The notes under the pieces were generated by a model. It saw nothing but the letters and a program-made list of their open reading frames with translations. It was not told where the DNA came from and ran no database searches. A program made the position numbers and the translations under genes. DNA of 64,000 nt from Saposhnikovia divaricata. Taxonomy: Eukaryota > Streptophyta > Magnoliopsida > Apiales > Apiaceae. The stretch covers positions 139,604,148 to 139,668,147 of the forward strand of contig CM071598.1 of assembly GCA_036435485.1 (NCBI GenBank). The letters run 5' to 3'. How positions within the stretch are numbered: position 1 is the first letter of the stretch; every line of letters starts with the position of its first letter. This document shows positions 44,189-58,094 of this stretch, in pieces.

Positions 44189-44660
44189 TGATATGGGCTG
44201 AAAATAAGCCCTAAAGACACACTCAATATGGCATTAATTAGGCCCAGCATGACCCAAACGTGGGGCCCACCAGATGGACCAAAACCCCAATTATAATATT
44301 AATTTCGTAATTAATATTGGGGGAAATAAACAGCTCAGCAATAAGAGTTGGATAAGGATATTATCTCCATCAGACTTAGCCACCAAGGCATCCAATTCGA
44401 TATGGAAACTGATTCCTACAAGGAATGGATCTGGAACCTTCCTCAAGGAAGACTTGTCCACCAAGTCTCTGACTCCAGCCTATATAAAGGGCCAGACCCC
44501 TCATCTCAGAACTACGTTTTTGGCTTGATTCTCAATAACGAGATACGTAGGCACTCTGTGAGGACCGATTAGTCTCGAACACGGAAACAACCATTAAAGC
44601 TCGAAGCTCAACCACCCTAGCATTAATTACAAATCAAAACCTAGTTTTTATTCCACAACA
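44189..44660 (+). repeat. 5' LTR of Tat element D
   Basis: The LTR is 472 bp, TGATATGGGC to TCCACAACA, with TATATAAAGG at 44481-44490. It lacks 23 bp present in the 3' LTR just before the TATA block. Confidence 0.95.
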
Positions 44661-44662
44661 TT

Positions 44663-44679
44663 TGGCACCGTCTGTGGGA
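44663..44679 (+). other. Primer binding site of element D
   Basis: TGGCACCGTCTGTGGGA lies two bases inside the 5' LTR. Confidence 0.85.
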
Positions 44680-44693
44680 CGACAACATCAACC

Positions 44694-45070
44694 ATGGTTC
44701 AAACACGAAAAACAACATCGACTGAGGCCATACCCCTTAGCTCTGCTCCACCTGCCACCTCTGATCCGCTCATCACCGCTGAAGAGGGACAATTACCCCC
44801 ATCAACAGGGACGGTCATTCAATCTCTAGCCTCTCAACCCTCAGGGACGATTCCCCATGTTGAGGGAACTTTACCTGTGATTATCCCTCAAAGCCAAGAA
44901 ACTAACCCTCTTCAGATGGTGGTTTCTCCTCTTGGTAACGTTGATCATACGCCACCCCCGGGGGTACAGATCCACACTACGGATCTCCCCTTGAATACCA
45001 ACCCGATGTATGGGCTGCCTAATTATCCCCCTCGACAAAGGGAACCTGGACCAAGCGGTCATGCCTTACA
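44694..45070 (+). pseudogene. Gag N-terminus of element D
   Basis: This opens MVQTRKTT after the primer site and matches the Gag of element B for about 125 codons to GHAL. The solo LTR at 45071 then interrupts it inside a codon, and Gag resumes at 49601. The duplicated TTACA (45066-45070 and 49596-49600) accounts for the join, so the insertion itself caused no other loss. Confidence 0.9.
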
Positions 45071-48000
45071 TGTAACACCCCCAGACCTGGGGTCAGGGAT
45101 CTAGGGTGGTCACGATCCATTTACTCCTTGCCTTACCTGTATTACTTGTAATGTACACAATTCAGCTGCTTGTGACCCCACAATATATCTCACACACACA
45201 CACACAGGTTAGAGTCTCAGAAACGACAAAATATAACAACTGCGGAATAAATAATTTTTATTACAATACCCAAATGTCTTTTGAATCTGTCACTGATACA
45301 ACTTCTAAGTAATGTTACATTACCAACTTAGCCTTCTGATGCTCACAATCCTCTCATACCCTCCATATCTATACATAAGATGAATACCAAATGCTGCAGC
45401 TTGATTCGACTGGTTCGTACTATTCTCGGGATTATCGCTAGAAACTGTTTATGGAAACGCCTTGCGGGGTATGTGCCGTCCCATTGGAATCCTGCTTCGC
45501 TGCTATATAATATATATAAAACAATAGCAAGAGTGAGTGATAGCTCAGCAAGGTAATAAAAGTATGGCATAATTCTGCCTTTAACTTAAACCCAGAATAA
45601 AGCGGGTATAGGTTAATATTTGTCAAAATATCTTTTTACCGAAAGTATTTCTTTTATCGGAATATATATTCAAAAACAGTACCATTATAGTACTTCAAAT
45701 ATCATTTACTATCTTTATACGAAAGATATGTGAAATTCTTACTTGCCGTAGCAAATTTATCAAGATAAGCATCCTTTACTGAAAACTCGAATATTTTCCC
45801 TTATCGGGATATGATAGAAATTTGGATGTTGAAACCCTGCTCCAACGATGTAGCACTCAGCAGTTGTGGATACTATAACACTCAGCAGTTCTAGATACTG
45901 CCAGATGAGAACACTGACTCCGTATGTAGGTGAAATTTCATTTGAACTCTGTATTGAGATTTCAATAATTCCAGACGTGGATCGACGATGATCAGTCGCC
46001 GCTTCCAGGTAGAAGGATAAAAACTCCATCCGTAATTACCCTCAGGTAAAAGCTCCATTCCCAATTACCCTGGATGAAAGCTCCATCCGAAATCATCCTA
46101 AATGAAAGCTCCATCCGCAATCATTCTGGCGCAAGTTGGGCCAAATTCAAGTTCCCCGGGCAAATGCCCGTTCAAAGATCGCACTCGGATCCTTTGGTTA
46201 CTCCCAGAATCAATTGAAAGCTGACCCATTAACATATATTGGCCTTTAGCCAGACTTTCAAAATCCCTGGTTACTCCCGAACAATGGGAAGCTAACCCAT
46301 AAGTACATACTGGCCTTTAGCTAGAAACTCAGGTTGAGCGACGAATAGTCTTCATGAAATCAAGATTGAATCTTTTACTCTTTTTATGAAATGGGAACCC
46401 TTAGTAGTAGGGCTATAATCCCAGAATAATATTTCTTATATAAACAAAGGAAGGAAACAGGATTTGCTCCCAACTCTGGATTTTCAATTCTCAATATGTA
46501 CGAAAGCATTTAGATGGCTCAAGTGAGCTGATAATGATCAGGAATAATATTGGGGAATCCCTATAATTCTCGGAAATATTATTGAAGGTCAAGAATATTT
46601 AATATATAATTCTCAAAGACCTCTAATGCTTTTTAAACAAATAATATGATTTTTAAATCACTAAAAGATATTTAATAATTAATAAGGAAATATTTATTGA
46701 AGAAATTTCCTCAAATAAATGATTATTAAAAAATAATCCTGTCTGAATAAATAAATATTCAATAATGCTTCCCAAATGAAATAATATTCAAATAGTATTT
46801 CTCGATTGAGATAATATTTAAATAACATTCCTTGAATGATATAGTAAGCAAATACTATTCCTCAAATGATATCATATTCAAATAACAATCCTCGAATGGT
46901 TTCCAAGTAATTAATATTTTATGGAGATATAATTAATGTTCATAAATAACATTCCTCAAAATAAATAATAATCTGCCGCTGGAATCCCTCCGGGTTTCCA
47001 CGACTATCTCTATATCTCAAAATACCGACTCCCGGTTTAGAGTCGAAGACCATGAATATGCTCTTCTCTCTAGAGCTACAAGGTATACCGGTTTATATAT
47101 ATTTAACTCAGAAGATCATATATAATCCAAAGGTCAATTTTTTATTTCAACAGGAAATAAGATATATCGCAAAATTGTACAACTTTATACATGGAAAAAG
47201 CAGTATTATAATCAATACTTTAAAAGTACAAGTTTAGAAAACTTGCCTGATGTTCCAGAAGTGATAGGGGTTCGCGACGATGTTGGACAATCTAGACAAA
47301 GTAAAAGAAAACGTACGATTAATCCCTTGGATAATCCACTTATAAATCAACGCTTAAAGACACAAGCAAAACACAACCAAGGCATTACTAGCTCGCTTTA
47401 GGCTCATAGTAAGTCCATGTTAGTCGACAATAACTTAAGTCATAAGTTTGGTTCGAAATCAATCCTCGAATCCAAGTTATACTTAACCATTTTCAACATT
47501 GGTTTCTAAGGCGTATTCTTAGTGGTTTTCACTTGCGCAACCTCGGCTAACGCATTTTTATAAAATCGAAAAGTAATCTTTTTAACTTGAAACCTTCGCA
47601 CACACCTTGCCAACTGTCTTTAACATTTTATCACCAAATTTCACATTCTAATTCGACTATTAAGGGTCTCAAACTTAGCGTCAAAGTAGTTACATTTCTG
47701 CGATAAAATCCCTTGAAGCACTTTCACTAAAACGGTCATTACTTACAAACCGTAAATTCTTTTGACATGATTCTTGCGGCCACATAAACTAGACTCCAAA
47801 ACCTACCCAATATGGTCAGTGGTTGCAGTTTAAACATGGTTAAGGACTCGGGTAGCTACTGTCAACATGGTTCAAGAAATTTGGACATTACGACGGCTCT
47901 AAATCGAACATTACCGATTTGTCACAACATAACCAAGCCACACCGGGCATACCGTACATCCATAACTTCAACCAACATTCATTTTACACTTCTAAGGGCA

Positions 48001-49595
48001 GTGGTAACATTCAAATCCAATACCCAACTCTTTTACACATCAAACAATCATAAAACTCCTTAACATGCATTTATCTCTACATATCATCAAAACTATACTA
48101 AAAACTCATATAAATTCAAAGGGTGGGTTAGGGTTTTACCTTCCTTGACACTCTAGGAACACTAGCAGATCTTGTCACACCTTGGTATGGTCTTTGATAG
48201 TTTCAACAAAGCCTAAAAGCTATGAACAAAACATGAAACAATCTTAAAACACTATTAATCATCACTTTTGTAAAAATCATAGAAAATCGAAAAATAAGAG
48301 TTTGGCTCTCAACTTTTTACCACATCTTGTCCTCTTCATAAGCTTTCTTTTGAGTCCTAGATCATCAAATTTGAAGCTTCCTAGCTAGGGGTTTGAGCCC
48401 AATCTTTCCGCTGGACAGAAACTGTGAAGGCAAGGCAGGTTCGGTTCTTCAACTTGGGGAGGAAATTTGACTAGGCTACACTACTTTGTTTGCCACCAAA
48501 CTTTAGGCGTGTGTGCTACATATTATGGGGGAGCTGTGGTTAAAATTTGGTGATTTTTGAAGCTCTAGATCTTGAGATAAGAATTTTTCTCTGAGTTTGG
48601 TTCATGGTGGCAGTTTTGGAGAGATTGGTTGTTCTTGATCTTTTCTTTTGCTAAATGACCAAGTCCACTCACTTTTGATCTTTTATTTTGATAAGGGCCA
48701 GCTGGTGGGTTGCTTTGGGGAAAGAGCCTTGATGTTTGGATGAGTACAAAGCAAGCTTGATTGATTTTAGAAATGTTTTAAGTGATTTAAATCACTTAAT
48801 TCACCATTTGTTTTTGATAATTCCTTTGTTTAAATCCTTAAATCCACTTGATATAATTCTCTTGATGATTATATAGGATATTTAATCTTGTCATAATCTC
48901 AATCCTTAATCCATAATTCGTTCGCTTGATCGCTTAATCTCGTTGTAAAGTTTCAGCGGTTTCTAGAACGTTCATTTCACTATCTCAGTGGTTTTCGTTC
49001 CCAATCCTCAAATCAAATATAATAAAATTCCAAAACATTAAATCCTCAGTTTCTCAAATTTAATATCTCATTTCTTGATAATACTGATATATAATTCACC
49101 GCTCGGTCAAATATTACGCCAGAATTAAAATTGGAATTTCTGAATTCCGGTCGTCTTTACATACACTTATTTCCTCCGTGGATTCCTAATATGACTTCGA
49201 AACATCCAAACCACGTCCCATACATAGGGTGGCGTGAAAAGTTTTCCAACTTACAAAATCACTATTCATCCATACAAATTACTATTCACGTATGAAAAGT
49301 ACTATTCATCAAAAAGTGAAAACTTCTCTCAAATCCAGAAATTAGGGTTGTCACACTAACTCATTTCTCATCTCCCCCCTAGGGTTCATTAGCTCATTTC
49401 CTGGATGATAAATTATTCTTATCTATGTCCTCAATCATTGAATTACTCTATTCTGAAAATACACATATGTATCGGGATCATTCTCTAAAGAAATATCCAT
49501 TCATCACAACCACGATTCGTTGAAATCTTTATTCACTAATGCACTTAATCATAATAAGAAAAGTTTTAATTCTACCGAAAATCTGGGTTATTACA
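45071..49595 (+). mobile_element. Solo LTR, 4.5 kb, nested in element D gag
   Basis: The stretch starts TGTAACACCCCC, ends GGGTTATTACA and is flanked by TTACA on both sides. It is related to the solo LTR at 24469 and the fragment at 19858. Four AAAGCTCCATCCGAAAT-like units of about 28 bp sit near 46016-46130. A family-type end (ATTAGGGTTGTCACA) already occurs at 49355, so the last 240 bp are extra relative to the other copies. No coding content. Confidence 0.8.
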
Positions 49596-49600
49596 TTACA

Positions 49601-52600
49601 GATCCGGGATCGAGAGTACGATGATTACTCCGGCCCCTATACAGATGATTCGACATCTGAGGATGACGATGATGATCGCGAAGAAGCCCCAAGGAGGCGA
49701 CGTGCTAGTAGAGAACCTCGAAGGAGGTCCCAAAGAATCCATGATGGACCTCCACAAACGGCTGAGGAAAGGATTAAGGCTCATGAGGCTGAGATCCAAA
49801 GGCTGAAGGATGATATTGCTAGGGAGCAAGCAAGGCGAAGTCTGATTCGACCTCCTCAAGTTACAGGGAGGGTTCCCATTATAAATCTGGAGAGGCCTTC
49901 AAGGAGACAGCGAAGGGCCGAAGCCCCAACTGAAAAATCGACAAGGGTGGAGACCCCCAAAAGTAACCCCAAGGATCTGATGCCACTTGGGGATCCTGAT
50001 GATCCCACACCTCCGTTTATTGAAGAGGTAATGAATGCTCGCATCTCAAGGAAGTTCAAGATGCCGACGATTAAGGCTTATGATGGGACGGGCGACCCCG
50101 CAAACCATGTTAGGACATTCTCAAACGCACTGCTGTTGCAGCCTGCGAGCGATGCCTTAAAGTGTAGGACGTTCCCTCAAACCCTGTCGGGCATGGCTCA
50201 AAGGTGGTATTTTCGCCTACCTGCAAACTCGATTGGCCCTTTTAAGGAGTTGAGTGCCGCCTTTGTCAGCCAGTTCATTAGTGGGAGAGTTCATGAAAAA
50301 AGTTCTGCATCCCTCATGTATGTGGTGCAGGGGAAGAACGAGAATTTGAGGGATTACCTCAAGCGATTCAATAAGGAGACGCTGAATATCACTAATCTGG
50401 AAAATAAGGTGGCCATGGTAGCCTTGGAACACGGAACCACTGATCTCTTCTTTAAAAGGTCTTTGGCAAAACATCCTCCTGAAAACATGGCCGAGCTCCA
50501 ACGAAGGGCCGACAAGTATATCAAGGCTGAGGACAACATGAAGAAGGAAACCGCAGGAGGCAATGGCAAGGGTTCTAATGACTCAAAGAAACGAAAGCAA
50601 GAGCAAGAGTACGATGCTAGGGACAAGTATCCCCGGACTAGCAAGGATTCCGAGTCACCACCAAAGAAGGGTTTGGGATCGAGGTTTTCTGATTATGCAA
50701 GGCTGAACGGTCCTAGGAGTCAGATCTTGTTAGATATTGAGAATGATAAAGACTTTCGATGGCCGAAGCCACTTAGGGGTGATCCCGCGAAGAGAAACAA
50801 GGAGCAATACTGTAGGTACCACCGTGATGTGGGTCATGATACAGATTATTGTAGGCAGCTGAAAGATGAGATTGAGTTCTTGATCCGGAAACGAAAGCTG
50901 AGCAGGTTCACGAAGAGTGATGATCGTGGAACCCAAAGAAGGGACTATGACAGGAGAGACAATGACAGAAGAGATAACGATCGTGATCGTAATCCACAGC
51001 CCCGAGGGCCAGTTATTAATATAATTTGGGGAGGCCCGACAGCGGCCGGTATGACTCGAAACTCTCGAAAGGCGTATGCCAGAGAAGTGATGCACATCGT
51101 GGGAGAAGCCCCAAAACGTGCTAGGACTGAAATAGCTATTGGGTTTGACGATTCAGACCTCAAAGGGGTAAAGTTCCCCCATGACGACCCGTTGGTCATA
51201 ACTCCTGTGATTGGAAACTCGGAGGTGAAACGAGTCTTGATAGATAATGGAGCTTCTGTTGATATCTTGTTTCATGATGCGTTTGTGAAGATGGGGTACA
51301 CCGATTCTCAATTGACCCCGTCCAACATGCCGATCTACGGATTTAATGGAGTTGAGTCCAAGGTTGAAGGGACTATTCAGTTACCCATGACAATTGGACA
51401 GGAACCTAAAGAGGCTACCCAGATGCTGAATTTCCTTGTGATCAAGGCATCCTCGACTTATAACGCGATCCTGGGAAGGACTGGACTTCATGCATTCAAG
51501 GCTGTTGCCTCCACATATCACATGAAGATTAAGTTTCCAACCAGGAATGGTGTTGGAGAACAAAAGGGTGATAAGAAGATGGCAAGAAGTTGTTATGTAT
51601 CCGCGTTAAGAGCTGATGGAATCGGGGGGCAGGTACTTCCGATCGAAAACATGGATGTCCGTGGTGATGATGAACACCGAGGAAAGCCAGCAGAGGACTT
51701 AATTCCCATTCCTCTGGAGCTAGGCGACCCTGAAAAAGTAACTTATATAGGAGCCTCTTTGAAGGAACCCCTGAAGGGCAAGTTGATAGCATTCTTACAA
51801 GAAAATAGTGATGTGTTTGCTTGGACAGCAGCTGATACGCCAGGGATTGATCCCCAACTCATAACTCACAGATTGAATGTCGATCCTAATCGGAAGATAA
51901 TACAGCAGAAGAAGAGGAACTTTGCACCTGAAAGGCAAGAGGCCATAAAGCAGGAAGTTGAAAAGCTCTTAGAAGCTGGGTTTATTGAAGAGATTCAGTT
52001 TCCAGAATGGTTAGCTAACCTTGTGATGGTCAAGAAAGCCAACGGTAAGTGGAGGATGTGTATAGACTTCACCGACTTGAATGACGCATGCCTTAAGGAT
52101 TGCTTCCCTTTACCAAGGATAGATATGTTAATAGATGCCACAGTTGGACATGAGATGTTGAGCTTCATGGATGGGTTCAGCGGCTACAATCAGATTAAGA
52201 TGCACAAGGATGACATCCCTAAGGTATCTTTCATAACTGACTTTGGTGTTTTCTGTTATCTTGTTATGGCATTTGGTCTAAAGAATGCAGGAGCTACTTA
52301 CCAACGACTGGTGAATAAGATATTCGCCCATCTGATTGGAAAAACCATGGAGGTCTATGTTGATGACATGCTAGTCAAGAGCCTGTTCAAGGCATACCAC
52401 ATTAAGCACCTCAGAGAGGCATTCGAAGTGCTGAGGCACCACAAAATGATGTTGAATCCAGCCAAGTGTGCCTTTGGCGTTGGATCAGGAAAATTTTTGG
52501 GTCTGATGGTTTCAAAGAGAGGCATAGAGGCCAACCCTGACAAGATCAAGGCGATCTTAGATATGGAACCGCCACGCTCTATAAGAGATGTGCAGAAGTT

Positions 52601-54945
52601 GACAGGCCGGGTAGCGGCTTTAGGAAGATTCATCTCCAAGTCTGGTGACAAATGCTTGCCTTTCTTTCAAGCATTAAAGAAGGTGAAAAATTTTGAGTGG
52701 ACCCCTGAGAGCCAAGAGGCCTTTGAACAACTGAAGAAGTACATGGTTGAAGCCCCGTTGCTGGCCAAACCTAGTCCCGGGGAGACTCTTTATCTATACC
52801 TGGCGGTATCTGAGCAAGCATTGAGCGTCGTTCTCATTCGAGAAGAGAAGAAGGTCCAGAAACCTATCTATTATGTGAGCAAGGTGTTGCACGGGGCTGA
52901 GTTGAATTACTCTCCCATTGAAAAGTTTGCTTTGGCATTGATAACACCCTCGAGAAAGCTACGCCCGTACTTCGAGGCACATAAAATTGAAGTCCTGACG
53001 GACCAATAGTTGAGAAACATATTGCATAGCCCGAAGGCTAGCGGAAGACTAATCAAATGGGCGATTGATCTTGGAGAATTTGACATCACGTATAAGCCTC
53101 GAACAGCCATTAAGGCTCAGGCATTGGCTGACTTCGTGGTTGAATGCACCATTAGCAACCAAGAAGTCGGGGGGCAGGAGATGATAACAACCCCTGAGAA
53201 GAAAGATAAAGATGAAGAACTTGTACCTGATCAGAAGGAATATTGGGTGCTCTATTTTGATGGAGCATCAAAAACAAAATCTAGTGGCGCGGGCTTAGTG
53301 TTGCAAAGCCCCGATGGGTTCACAGTTGAATATGCTCTGAAGTTGGACTTTCCGACAACTAACAATGAAGCTGAGTATGAGGCCTTGATAGCCGGTTTAG
53401 GCTTGGCCAGAATTATGAGAGTCAAGAATCTCAAAGTTTGTGGAGATTCAAGATTAGTGGTCTCTCAAGTAAATGGTGAATTTGAGGCCAAGGATGAAAC
53501 TATGGCAAGGTATCTGCGAGTTGTGAAAGCTGTCATGACCCAGTTTGACGAGTGCTATGTAGAACACATTCCGAAAGAAGAGAACGTTAAGGCCGATGCC
53601 CTATCTAAGTTCGCTTCTTCTGAGATAGAAAATTATGTAGGGAGTGTTTACTTCTAGGTCTTGAAGGCCCCGACCATCAACTCTAATTTGATTGCACCAA
53701 TTGATGTAGGAAGCTCTTGGATAGATCCTATCAAAGCTCACCTTGAAACCGGGTGGCTCCCAATAAATGCCTTGGAGGCACAAAAACTTTCAGTAAGAGC
53801 ATTGAGATACGCCTTGATTGAGGGCATTCTGTACAAAAGGTCACTCGTCATCCCATACTTGAAGTGTTTGAGGCCTCAAGAGGCAAGAGAATCATTAGAG
53901 GAGGTTCATGAAGGGATATGTGGGCAACACTTGGGGGGCAGAGCCCTAGCTCACAAGATCACTCGACCAGGATTCTATTGGCCAGAGATGCTGGCCGATG
54001 CACAGAATTACGTCAAGAAGTGTGACAGATGTCAAAAACACGCTCCAATTGTAAGGCAGCCGCCTGAGATGTTAACGTCAGTCAACTCTCCCATCCCATT
54101 TGCAATGTGGGGGATGGACATACTTGGTCCTTTTCCCATGGCTTTAGCACAAAGGAAGTTCTTGATAGTGGCCATTGATTACTTTACTAAGTGGATTGAG
54201 GCTAAACCTCTAGCCAAGATAACCACCAAACAAGTTGCCAAGTTCTTTTGGGAGAACATAATTAGCAGGTATGGAATCCCACGAATTTTGGTGATAGACA
54301 ATGGGACACAGTTCAATAATGAAGAGTTCAAGAAGTATTGTGAGGAGAATGCAATTGAGCTTCGTTTTACCTCAGTGGCTCATCCACAAGCTAATGGGCA
54401 AGCTGAGGTAGCTAATCGAATTATCCTTGATGGAATAAAAAAGAGGGTCGAACGCTCTAGGAACACTTGGGTAGATGAGTTGCTACCCATACTATGGGCA
54501 TACCGTACCACTTGTAAAGTGACAACTGGAGCAACCCCATTTCTGCTAGCTTATGGAACTGAGGCAGTTGTGCCTTTGGAGATCATGCAAGCGTCGAGTT
54601 GAGGCATTTGAACCAGAGACTAATGAAGAGGGCATGAGACTCGCCCTAGACCTGATTGATGAAGTCGGGGACGAGGCAAACGTTAGAAATGTGGAGCATC
54701 AAAAGAAAGCATCCTTTTATTACAACCACAGGGTTAAGGAAAGGTTCTTCCAGCAAGGTGACTTAGTTTTGAGGAAGATCGAGGCTTCTGGAGTTGGCCA
54801 GAAGGGAAAGCTAGCCCATAACTGGGAAGGGCCGTATCGAGTCAAGAAGACGCTGGGACGAGGATCATACAAGTTGGAGACCTTGGACGGGGTTGAGGTG
54901 CCCCGTACTTGGCATGCCTTGAACCTCAAAGTTTATTATGTATAA
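49601..54945 (+). pseudogene. Gag-pol of Tat element D
   Basis: The polyprotein in order: central Gag domain (about 50180-50400), CRYHRDVGHDTDYC knuckle (50812), protease with LIDNGASVDILF (about 51238), reverse transcriptase with YVDD (52356-52367), a second RNase H domain (YFDGASKTKSSGAGLVLQ, 53251, to ADALSKFAS, 53594), and integrase with the HHCC region (53907-54050), the DDE core and no chromodomain. An extra RNase H domain after the first and the absence of a chromodomain fit Tat. It is broken by TAG at 53007-53009, TAG at 53655-53657 (Gln in element B) and a 5-bp deletion near 54595. The frame in the first 60 bases upstream of 49601 is LTR sequence, not Gag. Confidence 0.92.
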
Positions 54946-55318
54946 GCTATCCTTGTACGGATTCAGCTTTCTATCTATTTATTAAGAGAAGTAGAAATAA
55001 GGTTCGATGAAACCATTCCAGGGCTTAACGCCCCGACTAGGACAATAATAAGTTATGTAAGGGTTGAACCCATTTCGAATTATTAATGCAAGTTTTTTTT
55101 TCTTTCAATGATTCTACGATTTTGTTTATGTACCAAGCACCTGTTGAGTGTAAGTCTAGAAAGACCAAGTACCGAAAACAAGTAAACAAACAAATGAGAA
55201 AACAAATGCATAAATAAAGACCCCGAAGGGCCAACAGTTAAGTTACATCACCGAGACAGATAAAAGTTTGGTCCTGAAGGACCTTGATTGAAATCTAGAA
55301 ATATAAAGCCACATACGG
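54946..55318. other. Convergent gap between integrase and aORF in D
   Basis: These 373 bp correspond to 15596-16022 of element B, with the same CCCGAAGGGCC-type hairpin (near 55222). No gene. Confidence 0.5.
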
Positions 55319-57464
55319 CTAACAAGGCCATGCAAGGCCACAAACCAGCTCCAGATACTCCTCCCCAGATTCCTTTTCGCCACTCTCTTCTTCCCCACTC
55401 TCCTCCTCCGAGTCTTCACCAGAGTCATCACCGGGCTCGGCAATCACCATTGGCTGAACATTAGCAACTTCGGCCCCTCCTTCCTCGGAAGATGAATCAG
55501 AAGTAGAACTGCCCTCGTTTCGGATCAGTCTCTTGCCAGCGATGGGTTGACGAACTACTCCAACTTTCTTTGCAGGTGGGGGTTTCTTCCCACGGGAACC
55601 AGAAGAAGATGAGTCTTGGCTAGCAACTTGAACAGCCCCCTTGGAGTTGGATCCAGAGCGTCGATGACTGCCTTTGGAGCCGGATCCTGATGTCTGAGGA
55701 ACAACTTTTGTTCCCGAACCAGAAGCTAGGTTAGCCGGGTTGGCACCCCAATTTGGGCAAGGAAAATCAGCCGGGTTGACAACAGATGGATGCCTATGAC
55801 TCACAGCGTTAATGGCCTTATCCCAACCAACAGACATGTTGAAGGGACGCATCTCATCATCATGATCATCAATGAGCTTAAGAAAATCTTTAGACCTATG
55901 GTAGGCCTGGATCACCTTGTCAGCATCAGATGCCTTCTTTTTGGCTAAAAAAGAAAGTTGTTTACGGGTAGATGCAGCATTAGCTTCAGCACGAATGACT
56001 TGGGAGTGAAGATCGTCAATCTCTTCCTTGAACCTTGCTGAGTCATTCTTCAAGCTAATATTCTCATCCCTAAAAGCCCGGCCTTGAGTCGAAACAGTTT
56101 GAAAGTAAGCATTGGCCTGTAACAAGGAAATGGGTGAGCTACGAGGAATATGCAAAGTTGAAATCAATAACAGTGTCAAGCTTAACAGAGGGAATTTCAT
56201 ACCTGATACAAGGCCTGAGCGCCCATGAGCTGAGACTCATCCATTTTGTCGCCTGCATGCAGTCTCACTCGATCAGGAGGAGTGATTGAAAGCTTGGACC
56301 AGTCTAGGGCTAGATAAGGACTCCCAAAGATCGAGTCTTGTTCACATATGACCCAAGGAGGTATGAAAGGAGTCCTGACGTCCCCATCAGCGTTTCGGGA
56401 TCGTTTACCACCTTGAGAGTAGTGCTCCAAGAAGTTAGGGATATGAGGCTTAGTAGGATTCTGTTTCTCCTCAGCCTTCTTCTTCATCCTCTTAGTAACA
56501 GTTGGCCGGTTCTCAGGACGACTATTAATCTCCTCAGCAGCTGAAATACAAAGAGAAAAATATCGGGATAAGAACAAACAGAGTTCATAATAAGCTCAAG
56601 TAAGAAAGTTACCCTCAATGGAAAGAAAGCTAAGGCCAGCCTCAATAAGATTCTTTTCATTCAGAAAAGTTTTATAGTGTGTACGGCCGTCATCAGCAAG
56701 AAGCCTATCTCGATCCAACAATTCTGAATCAGTAAGGTCACACACGAAATGTGAACTGTCCTCCACGGACCTAAATCTCTTCACAAAGAAGTTTCCCCAG
56801 TCACCACCTTTCCACTCAAGAACTACAAACTCCCTTTCCTAGAAATGCTATGAATCTGGAAAGGAGAAGGGAATCACCATCTGTGGAAGTTTGGCTCGGT
56901 GCTTAAGGCTAACCCATCCTTTCTTGGAGTCGGAAGAGTTGCTGGCCCCAAAGATACTTCGAAACATTGTCGTTGTCGGATGAATCTCCAGTTGGCGACA
57001 CCTTATTAAGAAAATAGAGATGTACCTCCAAGCATTGGGATACAACTGACAGGGGTGGATCTGATACTCCGCCAGCAATCAAATGATAAAATTGTCAACC
57101 GGGAATCTGAAGCATCTAAGGCACCCCAGTAAAGACAAATCCTCTCAGGATGCCAGTTGCATGTTCTATCTGATGGGTTTGGGAGACGAACCTTAATGGC
57201 ACTTGGGAAGTGATAGGACTCCCTTATCTTTTGGACATCTCGTTCCGACAACTTACTTGGACTGTTAAAAGAATCTAGGTTGGAACAGTTTGGGAATGAT
57301 TCCCTCATAATGTTCAGGAGATCTAGCAAGGATTCAAATTTATGTTCAACATACGAAGGAGGTTTGATTTTTTCTTTACCTTTGGTGGTCCTCATCTTAC
57401 TCCTCTTCGACATAGCTTCCATCATGGAGACAGGGGGAGCCATTGGTTGATCACCTTCCGACAT
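55319..57464 (-). pseudogene. Tat aORF of element D, broken copy
   Basis: The counterpart of the aORF in element B, with the same two introns (56541-56612 and 56117-56203 on the plus strand). It has a 4-bp deletion near 57105 that shifts the frame, and two nonsense changes near 56850 and 56840 where element B has CAG and TGG. The second and third exons are open and close to B, and the C-terminus runs on to GLAWPC. The conserved exon-intron plan in two separate elements supports a real, formerly expressed gene. Confidence 0.88.
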
Positions 57465-57608
57465 CTTGATCTTGAAGCTGAAACTTGATCTTGAATACGA
57501 AACTTGATCTTGAAGCTTGAACTTGATCTTGCAACTTGAAGCTAGAGAACTTAAGTATTTGAGAGCACTGAAATGAAGAAGTGAATTGAAATGAAGGCTA
57601 CTTCTCCT

Positions 57609-57616
57609 CTTTTATA
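57609..57616 (-). promoter_or_regulatory. TATA box of the aORF in element D
   Basis: On the minus strand this reads TATAAAAG, about 145 bp upstream of the aORF start at 57464, as in element B. Confidence 0.65.
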
Positions 57617-57889
57617 GAAAATGCATGACCTGCTACATCCGGTTGAATCTCAGCTTGGTTCGCATTTACGGGTCATCTATCGTTTATAGACGAAAAAAGG
57701 ACAGAAATTATCCGCGTTATACAGAAAGAATCGTTATAATTCATATATGCCGGAAAAGAAATAGCTGAAATATTTGCTGCATGGATGTTTGCGCTTAAGA
57801 AGATAAGTAACGAGTTCAGCCTTAAGCACAAGATTAGCAGTGCTAATCATGAATTAAGGAGTAATATCGTTAGAAGTCATGAATGACCA

Positions 57890-58080
57890 AACTGATGACT
57901 TAAGATCAAGATCGAGGTTCTTGATCCTTAGGATCACGGATGATTTTAGATCCTAGATCCCTGATGACTTAAGATCAAGATCGAGGTTCTTGATCCTTGA
58001 AGACAACAAAGTCACAGATGACCAAGATACTAACTTGAGATCAAGATCAAGATTCTTGATCCTCAAGATCCATGGATGGT
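57890..58080. repeat. Repeats around CTTAAGATCAAGATCGAGG
   Basis: Two near-identical copies begin near 57894 and 57962 (spacing about 68 bp), and a third, weaker one near 58030. They correspond to 12890-13060 of element B on the opposite strand. Confidence 0.75.
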
Positions 58081-58094
58081 TTTCAGGTCCGGGT

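Noticed and set aside
49539..49598. Apparent gag-pol start at 49539
   Set aside because: This stretch is the end of the solo LTR, open by chance; the real start is 44694.
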